A stretch of DNA of 30,250 nucleotides, from the NCBI GenBank assembly GCA_036271855.1, contig DATAZV010000356.1:1-30250 (forward strand), written 5' to 3'. Shown here piece after piece: positions 22,470-30,250 of this stretch (its first letter is position 1; every line of letters starts with the position of its first letter). A program made the translations under genes and the position numbers. The notes under the pieces were generated by a model. That model ran no database searches, was not told the origin of the DNA, and saw only the letters and a list, made by a program, of their open reading frames with translations. Source of the DNA: JAQGMJ01 sp036271855. Lineage in GTDB: Bacteria > Pseudomonadota > Gammaproteobacteria > Burkholderiales > JAEUOS01.

Positions 22470-23408
22470 GTGCAAATACTTGTGGTTGACGATTCCCCCA
22501 CCATCCGCGCCGGTTTGCGCAGGATGCTGGCGCCAATGGGCCATCAGGTGGTCGAGGCAGCCGACGGCGAGCGTGCGCTGGCGGTATGGCGGGCGCAGCG
22601 GCCCGACCTGGTGCTGATCGACGTGCAGATGCCGGTGATGGACGGCTATACCACCGCGCGCCATTTGCGCGCCGGCGGCGAGGCGGACTGGGTGCCGATC
22701 ATTTTCCTGAGCTGCGGCGAGGAAGACCAGGACCTGGAGCGCGCCATCGAGGCGGGCGGCGACGATTACCTGGTCAAGCCCGCCAGCGCGGTGGTGCTGA
22801 GCGCGAAAATCCGCGCCATGCACCGGCTCGAAACCATGCGCAAGCGCCTGCTGGAAACCACCCGCGAGCTGGCCGCCAGCAACCGCCAGCTGGAAATGCT
22901 GTCGCGCCAGGACGGGCTCACCGGCCTGGCGAACCGGCGCTATCTGGACGCCTTTCTCTCCACCGAGATGCGCCGCGCCGGGCGCGCCGAGGAGGCGATT
23001 TCGCTGATCATGATCGACGTCGACTTTTTCAAGAAGTACAACGACGAGTACGGTCACCAGGCCGGCGACGATTGCCTGCGGCGCATCGCAGGGGCGCTGC
23101 AGTCCTCCTGCCGCCGCCCGGCCGACCTGGCAGCGCGTTATGGCGGCGAGGAGTTCTCGCTGGTGCTGCCCGACACCGGCGGCGAGGGCGCGCGCAAGGT
23201 GGCGGCAACGCTGGCGGCGGCTGTCGCCGCGCTGGCGATCCCGCATGCGCAGTCTAGCGTCGGCCCGGTGCTTACCCTGAGCCAGGGCATCGCCACCCTG
23301 ACGCCGACCCATGAGTCGCCGCCTGAACTACTTATCCAGATGGCCGACGAAGCCCTGTACCGCGCCAAAGACCAGGGCCGCAACCGCGCGGTCGCCCACA
23401 CCGGCTGA
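22470..23408 (+). CDS. Response regulator with diguanylate cyclase output (REC-GGDEF)
   Basis: The 312-residue protein has a receiver domain (residues 2-118: acidic Asp7/Asp8, phospho-acceptor Asp51 in LIDVQMPVMDGY, Lys103 in DDYLVKPAS), a short coiled linker (about 118-145) and a GGDEF domain starting DGLTGLANRR. The active site is RYGGEEFSLV (225-229), an accepted active variant. RPAD at 216-219, five residues upstream, forms the inhibitory I-site. The protein should make cyclic-di-GMP when phosphorylated and be feedback-inhibited. The layout equals WspR. The GTG start at 22470 has AGGAG 7 nt before it. No histidine kinase is adjacent, so its sensor is elsewhere. Confidence 0.95.
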   Translation: MQILVVDDSPTIRAGLRRMLAPMGHQVVEAADGERALAVWRAQRPDLVLIDVQMPVMDGYTTARHLRAGGEADWVPIIFLSCGEEDQDLERAIEAGGDDYLVKPASAVVLSAKIRAMHRLETMRKRLLETTRELAASNRQLEMLSRQDGLTGLANRRYLDAFLSTEMRRAGRAEEAISLIMIDVDFFKKYNDEYGHQAGDDCLRRIAGALQSSCRRPADLAARYGGEEFSLVLPDTGGEGARKVAATLAAAVAALAIPHAQSSVGPVLTLSQGIATLTPTHESPPELLIQMADEALYRAKDQGRNRAVAHTG

Positions 23409-23464
23409 GACGCCCAAGTCCGTTCAACGCCGCGATTGACGCCGCCCCGAAGCTCGAATATCAT

Positions 23465-23486
23465 TTTGGTCAAACGTTTGATCAAA
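23465..23486. promoter_or_regulatory. LacI-type operator upstream of the crotonase–Bug operon
   Basis: The core TCAAACGTTTGA (23470-23481) is a perfect palindrome with the central CG typical of LacI-family operators. The symmetry extends to TTTG/CAAA on both sides with a single mismatched pair (23469/23482), giving a 22-bp site. It ends 30 bp before the TTG start of the crotonase gene. The LacI gene at 25383-26438 is the obvious candidate regulator. Confidence 0.65.
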
Positions 23487-23516
23487 TAGCGTTTATCGAA
23501 CAACGAGGAGACAAAA

Positions 23517-24344
23517 TTGCGGCCTTTCAGCGAGTACCACGACAAATATCGCCACGTCAAAATGGAGCGGCACGACGGCATTTTGCAAATGCTGCTGCAT
23601 ACAAATGACGGGCCGCTGCAATGGGGGCCGAGCAGCCAGGACGAACTGGTGAAGGTGTTCACCGAGGTCGGCGCGGATCGCGAAAACCGGGTGATCATCA
23701 TGGCGGGCGTGGGCGATGTGTTCAGCGGGCCGAAGGCGGCGCCGGGGCGTTCCTTCTATAAGGAGCTGAAGGACCCGATCACCGCCGACCTGCTCGACCG
23801 CACCCACTGGAACGCCAAGCGCCTGCTGACGCGGCTGCTGGACATCGAGGTGCCGATGATCGCGGTGGTCAATGGCCCGGCGATGCGCCATTCGGAGATT
23901 CCGCTGACCTGCGACATCGTGCTGGCGGCCGACGACGCCAGCTTCGAGGACACCGCGCATTTCCAGATCGCCAGCCAGGTGCCGGGCGATGGCATCAACA
24001 TGGTCTACACCCTGCTCTTGGGGATCAACCGCGCGCGCTATTTCATGCTGATGGGCGAGATCATCGGCGCCCAGCAAGCGAAGGAGCTGGGCCTGGTGGG
24101 CGAGGTGATGCCGCGCGCCCAATTGCTGCCGCGCGCCTGGGAGATCGCGCGCATGCTGGCGAAAAAGAACGACCTGCTGCTGCGCTATTCGCGCATCGTG
24201 CTGAGCCAGCCGCTGCGCAACTGGCTGGAGCGCGACGTGGCCTACCACCTCGGCATGGAGTCGCTGGCCAAGCTGGACAAGGAAGACGTGCACTCGGACG
24301 ACGAAGAAATCGCCCAGGCCGAAGGCGCGCAGCCCAAGGGCTGA
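23517..24344 (+). CDS. Crotonase-fold hydrolase, 6-oxocamphor hydrolase-like
   Basis: The 275-residue protein is a crotonase, but its sequence follows 6-oxocamphor hydrolase (OCH): FSEYHDKYRHVKMER, DRENRVIIMAGVG, IEVPMIAVVNGP, HSEIPLTCDIVLAA, PGDG and LLPRAWEIAR. In OCH, Trp40, His45, His122, His145 and Asp154 form the active site for C–C cleavage of beta-diketones. Here Trp36, His125 (NGPAMRH), His148 (DTAHF) and Asp158 (PGDG) are in matching places, while the His45 position is Gln41. The glycine-rich crotonase loop expected in enoyl-CoA hydratases is absent. A retro-Claisen hydrolase is therefore likelier than an enoyl-CoA hydratase. The start is TTG with GAGGAG 8 nt upstream. A Bug receptor gene follows. 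Confidence 0.78.
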   Translation: MRPFSEYHDKYRHVKMERHDGILQMLLHTNDGPLQWGPSSQDELVKVFTEVGADRENRVIIMAGVGDVFSGPKAAPGRSFYKELKDPITADLLDRTHWNAKRLLTRLLDIEVPMIAVVNGPAMRHSEIPLTCDIVLAADDASFEDTAHFQIASQVPGDGINMVYTLLLGINRARYFMLMGEIIGAQQAKELGLVGEVMPRAQLLPRAWEIARMLAKKNDLLLRYSRIVLSQPLRNWLERDVAYHLGMESLAKLDKEDVHSDDEEIAQAEGAQPKG

Positions 24345-24379
24345 GTTCGCGCATTTCCAAAGACCAAGAGGAGGCAAAG

Positions 24380-25396
24380 ATGGGCGGACTGCGGGAGATG
24401 GGCCGGGGCATGTTGCGCCCGGTTGGGGCGGCGTTGAGGTTGCCGCAACGTGGGTTGCGCGCGCTGGCAGCGATGCTGATGGCGGCGGCGTTATTACCGG
24501 CGGCGCAGGCGCAGGACGCGCCGCGCCTGACCATCGTGGTCGGCTTTCCGCCCGGCGGCGGGGTCGATATCGTCGGGCGCCTGGTGGCGGACCGCCTCGC
24601 CGTGCTGCTGGCGCGGCCGGTGATCGTGGAGAACCGTCCCGGCGCGAGTTCCGGCGTGGCCACGCGCTACATCGCGCAAGCGAAGGCGGACGGCAACATC
24701 ATTTTCGTCAATTCCAATTCGATGCTGGTGAACCAGCTGATCAACCCGGAAGCCGGCTACGACGTCGAGCGCGACCTGGCGCCGATCGGCAAATACGTCG
24801 GCCAGCCGAACTTGCTGGCGGCCGCGCCGGATTTGCCGGTGAGCAACCTGGCCGAGGTGGTGGCGTTGTCGAAGACCCGCGACATTACCTTCTCCTCGCC
24901 CGGCACCGGCTCGATCCCGCACCTCGCCGCCGAGCAGTTGCTCAACGTGCTGGCGGGCGCCAAGGTGCGCCACATTCCCTACCCCGGCTCGGCGCCGGCG
25001 CTGGCCAGCGTGATGGGCAGCCAGGTGCAACTGGCGAGCGTCTCCGCGCCCACGGCGGTGGCGATGGTCCAGGGCGGCAAGCTGAAGGCCATCGTCGTCA
25101 CGTCCGCCAACCGGATGGCGGCGCTGCCGCAGGTGCCCACCGTGATCGAGTCCGGCTACCCGGGCTTCGTGGTCGACACCTGGGCCGGCTTTTTCGTGCC
25201 GGCCGCCACGCCGCGCGCGGTGATCGACAAGCTGGATGCGGCGATCTCGAAGGTCATCGCCGAGCCGGAGATGAAGCAAAAGCTGATTGCCCAGGGCTTC
25301 GACATCAATCACCTCAAGCCCGACGAATTCCGCAAGGACCTTGGCGAGGAAATGAAGCGCTGGCGCAGCCTGCTGACGCGGATTACGCTGAAGTAG
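24380..25396 (+). CDS. Bug-family (TTT) periplasmic solute-binding receptor
   Basis: The 338-residue protein has a long n-region and signal peptide (cleavage near residue 44, LLPAAQAQ), then RLTIVVGFPPGGGVDIVGRL, VIVENRPGASSGVATRYIA, SSPGTGSIPHLAAE and LKAIVVTSANR, all standard for Bug/TctC receptors. The ATG at 24380 has GAGGAGG 5 nt upstream; internal Met7 and Met11 are alternatives that shorten the n-region. It follows the crotonase gene by 35 nt, probably in one operon, so its ligand may be a beta-diketone precursor or product (inference). No TctA/TctB genes are near. Its 3' end overlaps the convergent LacI gene by 14 bp. Confidence 0.93.
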   Translation: MGGLREMGRGMLRPVGAALRLPQRGLRALAAMLMAAALLPAAQAQDAPRLTIVVGFPPGGGVDIVGRLVADRLAVLLARPVIVENRPGASSGVATRYIAQAKADGNIIFVNSNSMLVNQLINPEAGYDVERDLAPIGKYVGQPNLLAAAPDLPVSNLAEVVALSKTRDITFSSPGTGSIPHLAAEQLLNVLAGAKVRHIPYPGSAPALASVMGSQVQLASVSAPTAVAMVQGGKLKAIVVTSANRMAALPQVPTVIESGYPGFVVDTWAGFFVPAATPRAVIDKLDAAISKVIAEPEMKQKLIAQGFDINHLKPDEFRKDLGEEMKRWRSLLTRITLK

Positions 25397-26438
25397 CGGC
25401 GGGCGCCATGCCATCGACGGCGCGCGCCGAGCCGCAGTCGATCAGGCGCACCGGCAGCGCGATGTTGAGCGCTTCGGCCGGCTCCTGATTCGCCTCCCCA
25501 CCCGCGCGCAGGCGCTCGATCAAATAGCGCGCCGCCGCCGCCCCGATCTCGGCGGTGGGCGGCTGGATGCTGGTGATGTCGGGCGCCCCCGATGCGCTGT
25601 AGCCGACGATAGACACTTCCTGCGGCCAGCGCACCCCGGCGCTGCCGAAAGCCGCCACCGCGCCGAGCGAGGCGATGGTGGAAAGCGCGAACACCGCGGT
25701 GATTTCGCCGGCGCGGATTTGCGGCACCAGGCCGGCCACCGCGCTGCGCGCCTGCTCGTGGCTCATCAGGTTCGAGCGCACCAGCACGTCGCCCTCGGCG
25801 ATGCCGAATTCGCGCAGGCGCTCGAAAAAGCCCCGGGCGCGCAAGCGCATGTTGTCGATCGAAAGGTCGCCGATCAGCAGCAGCAGGTGGCGGTGGCCGC
25901 GCTCGGCCAGGTGCTCGGCGCCCAGCGTGCCCATGCGGTAGTCGTCCGGGCCGACCCAGGGGTCGCCGCCCTGTTCGCGGCGCCGGTTCATCAGCACGAA
26001 GGGCAGGCGCTGGGTCTGCAGCCAGTCGATGGTCTGGTCGTCGTGCTTGGCGCTGGCCACCAGCAGGCCGTCGACGTGACCCTCGGAAAGCACCGAGACG
26101 AGGGAGCGAAAGCGTTCGTCCTCATCGTCGGTATTGCACAGTATGACGCTATAGCCTTCGGCCTGCGCCGCCGCCTCGACGCCGCGAAACATCACGGCGT
26201 GAAACGGATTGGTGATGTCGGGCACCAGCATGGCCAGGATGCGCGACTGGCGCGCCCGCAGCGAGCGCGCCACGCGGTTCGGCCGGTAGCCCAGCTCGGC
26301 GGCGATGGCGATGACCTGCTCGCGCTTTTCCTTCGACAGGCGCGCCAGCGGGTCGCCGCGCAGCACCCGCGACACCAGCGAGAAATGCACCCCGGCGCGC
26401 TCGGCGATGGTGTGCAGCGTGACGGCCGGTCGGGTCAT
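25383..26438 (-). CDS. LacI-family transcriptional regulator
   Basis: The 351-residue protein has the LacI helix-turn-helix and hinge (TLHTIAERAGVHFSLVSRVL to YRPNRVARSLRARQS, about residues 7-66) and the periplasmic-binding-protein-like effector domain (ILAMLVPDITNPFHAVMFRG, VDGLLVASAK, LIGDLSIDNMRLRARGF, VSIVGYSASG). It binds a small ligand and represses nearby catabolic genes. The convergent placement next to the crotonase–Bug pair and the LacI-type palindrome in front of that pair make it their likely repressor. The ATG at 26438 fits the family N-terminus; the ribosome binding site is weak. No matching palindrome is seen in front of its own gene. Confidence 0.93.
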   Translation of the reverse strand: MTRPAVTLHTIAERAGVHFSLVSRVLRGDPLARLSKEKREQVIAIAAELGYRPNRVARSLRARQSRILAMLVPDITNPFHAVMFRGVEAAAQAEGYSVILCNTDDEDERFRSLVSVLSEGHVDGLLVASAKHDDQTIDWLQTQRLPFVLMNRRREQGGDPWVGPDDYRMGTLGAEHLAERGHRHLLLLIGDLSIDNMRLRARGFFERLREFGIAEGDVLVRSNLMSHEQARSAVAGLVPQIRAGEITAVFALSTIASLGAVAAFGSAGVRWPQEVSIVGYSASGAPDITSIQPPTAEIGAAAARYLIERLRAGGEANQEPAEALNIALPVRLIDCGSARAVDGMAPAATSA

Positions 26439-26488
26439 TGCGGGGCGGCTTTCGGATTCTCCGGAGCGCCGAGTTTCGCATACCCTTG

Positions 26489-26508
26489 AGACCGGCGCGC
26501 GCCGGTCT
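26489..26508. repeat. Perfect 20-bp palindrome between the ModA-like and LacI genes
   Basis: AGACCGGCGCGCGCCGGTCT is fully self-complementary. It lies 51 bp upstream of the lacI-type start codon and 33 bp after the ModA-like stop. No T-run follows on the minus strand, so it is not a clear terminator for the ModA-like gene. It may be a structural element or a binding site. Confidence 0.45.
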
Positions 26509-26540
26509 TTGCATTTCGGGGAACCGGCTTCGCCCCGCTC

Positions 26541-27320
26541 TCAATCGCTCCGCTGCGCCAGCGGCTCCTGCCCCTGGGCGCGCAGCGCGCCTGCGTCCGC
26601 TTCGGCGGCGATGGCGCGCAGCAAGGCGCGCGCGGCGGCGGGCTGGCGGGTGTGGGCCGAAAGGGCGCCGGCGATGGTCTGGTAGCACTGCACCTCCGGC
26701 GGCCAGGGGGCGAGCAGGGCTGCGTCCCGCCGCGCGGCGATTTCGCCGGCGGGCGCAATGGCGATTTCGGCGCGGCCGGCGGCGAGCAGGGCGAGGGGCG
26801 CCTCCCCCGAATCGATAAGTCTGGGTGCCACCTGTTCGGCGACGCCCAGGTTTTCCAGCACCAGCAAAAAGCGTTCGCCGCAGGCGCCCGCGCGCGCCAT
26901 TGCGATGGTGTTGGTATCGAGCAGGAGTTCGCGCAGTTGCGCGGCATTGCGTGGCGCCGGCCGGGTGGCGCGGGCGCGCAGGGCCAGGCCCATGCCGGCG
27001 CGGGCGAGGTCGCGCGATTCACGCAGCAGGGGCGGGCGCGACAGCGTGGCGGCGAGGGCGGTGGGCAATATCGCCACGTCGAAGCGCGTGCCGGCGGTGA
27101 TGCGTTGTTGCAACTCGGCGGCGGGGGCGAAGCTCAGGCGCAGCTTGTGACCGGTGGATTTTTCGTAAGCGGGTGCGAGAGCTTCGAGGGCGGCGCGGGC
27201 TTCGGGGGTGCCCAGCACCGTCAGCTCGGCGGCGCGGGCGGGCGCGGCGTGCAGCAGGCAGGCGCTGCAAAGCAGCAGCAGGGTATGAATTTTCGATTTG
27301 CGGAACAGGTGAAGGAACAT
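26541..27320 (-). CDS. ModA-like periplasmic binding protein
   Basis: The 259-residue protein has a signal peptide (about residues 1-30, LLLLCSACLLHAAPARAA), then the type II binding-protein fold start AELTVLGTPEARAALEALAP, followed by FDVAILP, VAPRLIDSGEAPLALLAAGR and AEIAIAPAGEIAA. It belongs to the broad ModA/SBP_bac_11 group. No modB/modC transporter genes are adjacent, so the ligand may be an organic anion and not molybdate. It is divergent from a LysR regulator with 125 bp between the start codons, the usual arrangement for a LysR target (inference). Confidence 0.78.
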   Translation of the reverse strand: MFLHLFRKSKIHTLLLLCSACLLHAAPARAAELTVLGTPEARAALEALAPAYEKSTGHKLRLSFAPAAELQQRITAGTRFDVAILPTALAATLSRPPLLRESRDLARAGMGLALRARATRPAPRNAAQLRELLLDTNTIAMARAGACGERFLLVLENLGVAEQVAPRLIDSGEAPLALLAAGRAEIAIAPAGEIAARRDAALLAPWPPEVQCYQTIAGALSAHTRQPAAARALLRAIAAEADAGALRAQGQEPLAQRSD

Positions 27321-27340
27321 GCGCGGTGGTGCCCTGAGTC

Positions 27341-27354
27341 AATAGCGTTTATCG
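27341..27354. promoter_or_regulatory. Candidate regulatory site between the ModA-like and LysR genes
   Basis: AATAGCGTTTATCG lies 21 bp upstream of the ModA-like start. It contains the short dyad ATA-N5-TAT, compatible with a LysR box. The identical 14-mer recurs at 23485-23498, upstream of the crotonase gene. A chance match of this length is possible in 30 kb. Confidence 0.25.
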
Positions 27355-27445
27355 TTGGGCTACTATAGGGACCGGGGTTTGCGCAGGAAAGCGATGTTCC
27401 ATAATGGCGGGCTTTAGCGGGCGTAATGAGGGCAAATGAGAGCGC

Positions 27446-28306
27446 ATGAGCCAGAACCTTGACCTCAGCCTGATCCGCAGTTTTGTCGCCGTCGCGGAGC
27501 ACGGCAGCATGACGGCGGCGGCCGGCCGCCTGCACCTGACGCAGGGGGCGATCAGCCAGCACATCCGCCGCCTGGAGGAGCAGTTCGGCGCCAGCCTGTT
27601 TGAGCGCGGCCCGCGACTGCGCCTGAGCCAGGCAGGTGAACGCCTGCTCGGCAAAGCGCGGCATCTGCTGGCGGTGAACGATGAACTGCTGCACGAAATG
27701 CGTCCGGCGCCCGGCGGCGGGCAACTGCGCCTGGGCCTGCCACAGGACCTGGTGGGCCGGGTGTTCATGCCGATATTGAAGGCGTTTGCAGAGGCGCGGC
27801 CCGATGTCGAGGTGCTGATGACCTGCGCCACCTCGCCCACGCTTTACGACTCCTTCGCCGCCGGCAAGCTCGATCTTGCCGTGCTGGAGGAGCCGCACGC
27901 GCAGGCCCGGGGCGAGATGCTGCGCAAGGAAGAGCTGCTGTGGATAGGCGCGCCCGGCGGCACCGCGCATCTCAAGCGGCCCTTGCCGCTGTCGATGGTC
28001 GACCGTACCTGCGCCTTCCGGCCCATGGTGATAGAAGCGCTGCGCGTGTGCGGCGTGGAGTGGCGCACCATGTACGAGAACGGCAATTTCGAAACCAACG
28101 TGGCTACGGTGAGCGCCGACCTCGCGGTGTCCGCCGCGCTGACCTCGCTGGTGCCGGAAGGCCTGCGCGTGCTCGACGGCGAGGCCGCGCTGCCGCCGCT
28201 GCCGCCGTTCCAGATCAGCTTGTACGCGCCGGCCCAGGGTGCCAGTGCGGCGGCGGGCGAGATGGCGCGGTGCATACGGGCGGGGTTTGCCGGCGCGGCT
28301 GCTTAG
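27446..28306 (+). CDS. LysR-family transcriptional regulator
   Basis: The 286-residue protein has the LysR winged helix-turn-helix (LDLSLIRSFVAVAEHGSMTA, AAGRLHLTQGAISQHIRRLE, LFERGPRLRLSQAGE; about residues 5-65) and the substrate-binding domain (LRLGLPQDLVGRVFMPILKA, FAAGKLDLAVLEEP). It is slightly shorter than the 300-residue norm but complete. The divergent ModA-like gene is the probable target. The effector is unknown. Confidence 0.93.
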   Translation: MSQNLDLSLIRSFVAVAEHGSMTAAAGRLHLTQGAISQHIRRLEEQFGASLFERGPRLRLSQAGERLLGKARHLLAVNDELLHEMRPAPGGGQLRLGLPQDLVGRVFMPILKAFAEARPDVEVLMTCATSPTLYDSFAAGKLDLAVLEEPHAQARGEMLRKEELLWIGAPGGTAHLKRPLPLSMVDRTCAFRPMVIEALRVCGVEWRTMYENGNFETNVATVSADLAVSAALTSLVPEGLRVLDGEAALPPLPPFQISLYAPAQGASAAAGEMARCIRAGFAGAAA

Positions 28307-28344
28307 CCGCGGTTGTCGTCCGCAGGTCCCCTTTTCCTGCCCCG

Positions 28345-29049
28345 CTACCTCGCGTAGCTGAGCTTCGGATACCAGTCCGCGCCGCGCCCCTCGGGCGTGC
28401 TGTCGAGTATGGTCCACAGCGGCATCAGGTCGGGCGCGCCGCGCGGGTCCTGGCCGGGGTCGGCGGTGGTGCCGCCCATTTCGCCGCTCCAGAAGTGGCG
28501 GATGCCGCCGTCGCGCCGGGTGAAGACGTTCAGCGCCGGTATATCGGCGTCGTCGGCGCTGACGTAATCGCGGGTGTAGTCGCCGCTCATGTCGGAATAA
28601 AGCCGCAGGTGGCGCCAGCCGCGCTCCTGCCTGAAGGCAACGAGGCGCGCAATCGGCGAGCGCGCCACCACCACCAGGGAAACGTGCTGCGCGACGTCGA
28701 GGGCTTCGCCGTCCCAGGCGGAGAGCAGGGACGTGCACATCGGGCAGGGCCGCTCGCGCTTCGGGCCGTACATATAGCTGTAGATCACCAGGGATTGCTT
28801 GTCGCCGAACAGGTCGGCGAAGCCAGCGGGGCCGTTTTCGCCTTCGAAGCGATAGTCCCTGGCGACCGCGCCGCCGGGCGGCAGGGCGCGGCGCATTTCG
28901 GCGACACGTTCGATGTGGCGCCGCAGTTCGATTTCCTCGGCCAGCAGGGCGGTGCGGGCACGGCGGTAGTCGGCGCTTTCGTTGGGAAAAGTGACGCCGT
29001 TGTTTTCAGCCAGCTCCTTGGCCGGCTTGAGGTTTTGCGGTGCGGCCAT
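28345..29049 (-). CDS. DUF899-family thioredoxin-like protein
   Basis: The 234-residue protein matches the DUF899 pattern: SADYRRARTALLAEEIELRR at the N-terminus, YMYGPKRERPCPMCTSLLSA with a thioredoxin-like CPMC (Cys102/Cys105), HVSLVVVARSPIARLVAF, VFTRRDGGIRHFWSGE and the terminal LWTILDSTPEGRGADWYP. The family has a thioredoxin fold and an unproven redox role. GGAGAC stands upstream of the ATG at 29049. A second, decayed copy of its 3' end is at 22147-22239. The next upstream gene, the Cj0069-like gene, is on the same strand 83 bp away. Confidence 0.92.
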   Translation of the reverse strand: MAAPQNLKPAKELAENNGVTFPNESADYRRARTALLAEEIELRRHIERVAEMRRALPPGGAVARDYRFEGENGPAGFADLFGDKQSLVIYSYMYGPKRERPCPMCTSLLSAWDGEALDVAQHVSLVVVARSPIARLVAFRQERGWRHLRLYSDMSGDYTRDYVSADDADIPALNVFTRRDGGIRHFWSGEMGGTTADPGQDPRGAPDLMPLWTILDSTPEGRGADWYPKLSYAR

Positions 29050-29132
29050 GGGCTGGTCTCCGTTTTGTCGGTTTGAACCGGTTAGAGGCGGCCGGAGCGA
29101 ATTGGTTGCACCCTTGCTCCGGGCCTATCGGC

Positions 29133-30230
29133 CTATCGATTGTGTCGCGCCTCGCGCATTCTTGCCAGCACCGCCTGCGCCATCGGCGCCAGCGCGGAAT
29201 CCGGAAACGGCGACACGCTGCTGACGTTGATTTCACATAGCACGTAGCTGTCTTCGCCGGCTGCGTTTTTCGGGCCGAGCAGGAAGTCGCAATCCCAGAT
29301 CACCGGCAGCTGATGCGTGTCGATCTCCAGCAGGCGCTGCATTGCCGGCACCCATTCGCCTTCGAGCCGCCGCCTGAGGGACTGGAACTGCAGCAACGTG
29401 GGCGGGTGGTAAAGGCGTTCGGTATTTTTCGGTACGGCCCCGTCCGCCGCCGGGCACAGGGCATTGACGGCCTGGTGGCCGAAGCCGGCGACCTCGCCGT
29501 GCACCAGGTAGCAGCGCACCATGCCTTCGGGCAGGCGCGCCTGGTAGGCCTGGTCGATCAGGCGGCCATTGCCGGCGAAGTAGGCTGCGCAGCGTTGCAG
29601 GAATTCACCCAGGGGCAACACTTCATCGAGGCTGCCGCGCCTGGCGTGGCGCACGCGGACCGGTGCCGCGTCCGAGGTGTCGCCATCCGGCCCGGCCAAC
29701 TCGACCTTCCACACGCCGTTGCCGCCGTTGCCGCGATACTGCTTGAGCACGCGGGCGCCGCCGGCGAGGCGCGCGGGGAGCCCGGCGCGCAGGGCGGCCA
29801 GGTCGCGGTAGACGTGCGTGTCGCAGCCCCAGCCGAGGTCGCGGGTCTGGTGCAGCACTTCCTTGGTACCGAGCTTGAGGATCACGTCCGGGTGCGCGCT
29901 GACGAACACGCCGGCCGCCGCCACTTCGCGTAGCATGGCGTCGAGCACCGATCGGTCGCGCTCGCCTTCGATCGGGTTGACCCAGGCCAGCACGCCGTCC
30001 ACCTGCATCAGCTGGCGGCGCACCTCGTCGCAAAAGTCGTCGTGGTAAATCGCGGCTTCAACGCGGATGCCGAGCGCGCTGGCGGCGCCGAATACGTTGG
30101 CGAAGCGGCCGGTCTGGGGCGCCGGGTCGAGCCGCGCTGCGCGGTCGCCGGGGTAGAGAAGGGCCAGTCGATATGGACCGTCCGCCGGGGTGGCGAAAGG
30201 CGTGGGTACGGCGTTGGGTGTTGCGTCCAT
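29133..30230 (-). CDS. Cj0069-like ATP-grasp-type protein
   Basis: The 365-residue protein resembles the Cj0069 family. It has an N-terminal Rossmann-like part (RLALLYPGDRAAR, VDGVLAWVNPIEGERD), an ATP-grasp-type nucleotide loop VLKQYRGNGGNGVWKV (about 161-176, Lys163) and a metal-binding end in YVLCEINVSSVSPFP (Glu333, Asn335). Such proteins ligate a carboxylate to an amine or thiol using ATP, but the family's reaction is not established. A double GGAG lies before the ATG at 30230. The gene is complete. It may be cotranscribed with the DUF899 gene. Confidence 0.8.
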   Translation of the reverse strand: MDATPNAVPTPFATPADGPYRLALLYPGDRAARLDPAPQTGRFANVFGAASALGIRVEAAIYHDDFCDEVRRQLMQVDGVLAWVNPIEGERDRSVLDAMLREVAAAGVFVSAHPDVILKLGTKEVLHQTRDLGWGCDTHVYRDLAALRAGLPARLAGGARVLKQYRGNGGNGVWKVELAGPDGDTSDAAPVRVRHARRGSLDEVLPLGEFLQRCAAYFAGNGRLIDQAYQARLPEGMVRCYLVHGEVAGFGHQAVNALCPAADGAVPKNTERLYHPPTLLQFQSLRRRLEGEWVPAMQRLLEIDTHQLPVIWDCDFLLGPKNAAGEDSYVLCEINVSSVSPFPDSALAPMAQAVLARMREARHNR

Positions 30231-30250
30231 GGCTCCTGACTCCGTTGATG

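Noticed and set aside
27221..28738. A 505-codon minus-strand frame across the LysR gene and parts of its neighbours
   Set aside because: It crosses three real genes in the wrong phase and has no family match.

Overview
The window is a GC-rich chromosomal segment from a betaproteobacterium. The call rests on two Bug-type (TTT) solute receptors, a hemE–priA neighbourhood, a membrane-anchored di-haem cytochrome c5-type protein, a GntZ-type short 6-phosphogluconate dehydrogenase, GGAGAC-type ribosome binding sites and REP-like palindromes. I see no phage, plasmid, insertion sequence or CRISPR array. A finer placement is not possible by eye.

Layout. 1–348: start of a DsbD/ScsB-like gene running off the left edge (minus). 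507–4758: a minus-strand catabolic operon, IclR regulator – CaiB-type CoA transferase – MaoC-like dehydratase – Bug receptor, with a good promoter and two palindromes in front. 4982–7292: glpD and a HAD phosphatase (plus). 7315–7518: nested palindromic repeats. 7561–10462: bactofilin and a Tat-exported amidohydrolase lipoprotein (both minus). 10947–11351: a small secreted protein behind a hairpin-rich leader. 11428–13328: two divergent beta-hydroxyacid dehydrogenases, one of them 6-phosphogluconate dehydrogenase. 13587–17335: hemE and priA, separated by an AT-rich stretch with DnaA boxes. 17609–18490: two-domain cytochrome c (minus). 18919–21871: a two-gene plus-strand operon, a TPR plus outer-membrane barrel protein resembling Slam (DUF560) followed by a secreted FecR-domain protein with a glycine/serine-rich beta C-terminus. 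21986–22061: tRNA-Arg(CCG), then a decayed DUF899 gene end. 22470–23408: REC-GGDEF diguanylate cyclase. 23517–26438: crotonase resembling 6-oxocamphor hydrolase, a second Bug receptor and a convergent LacI regulator. 26541–28306: ModA-like binding protein divergent from a LysR regulator. 28345–30230: an intact DUF899 protein and a Cj0069-like ATP-grasp protein.

How the parts work together. Two loci pair a Bug receptor with acyl-CoA or beta-diketone chemistry and a local regulator. One looks set up for autoregulation by IclR. In the other, a LacI-type palindrome lies directly upstream of the crotonase–Bug pair, with the LacI gene at its far end. The most novel unit is the barrel–FecR operon, which reads as a dedicated outer-membrane export pair. 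The second is the crotonase, whose active-site residues point to C–C bond hydrolysis and not to enoyl-CoA hydration.
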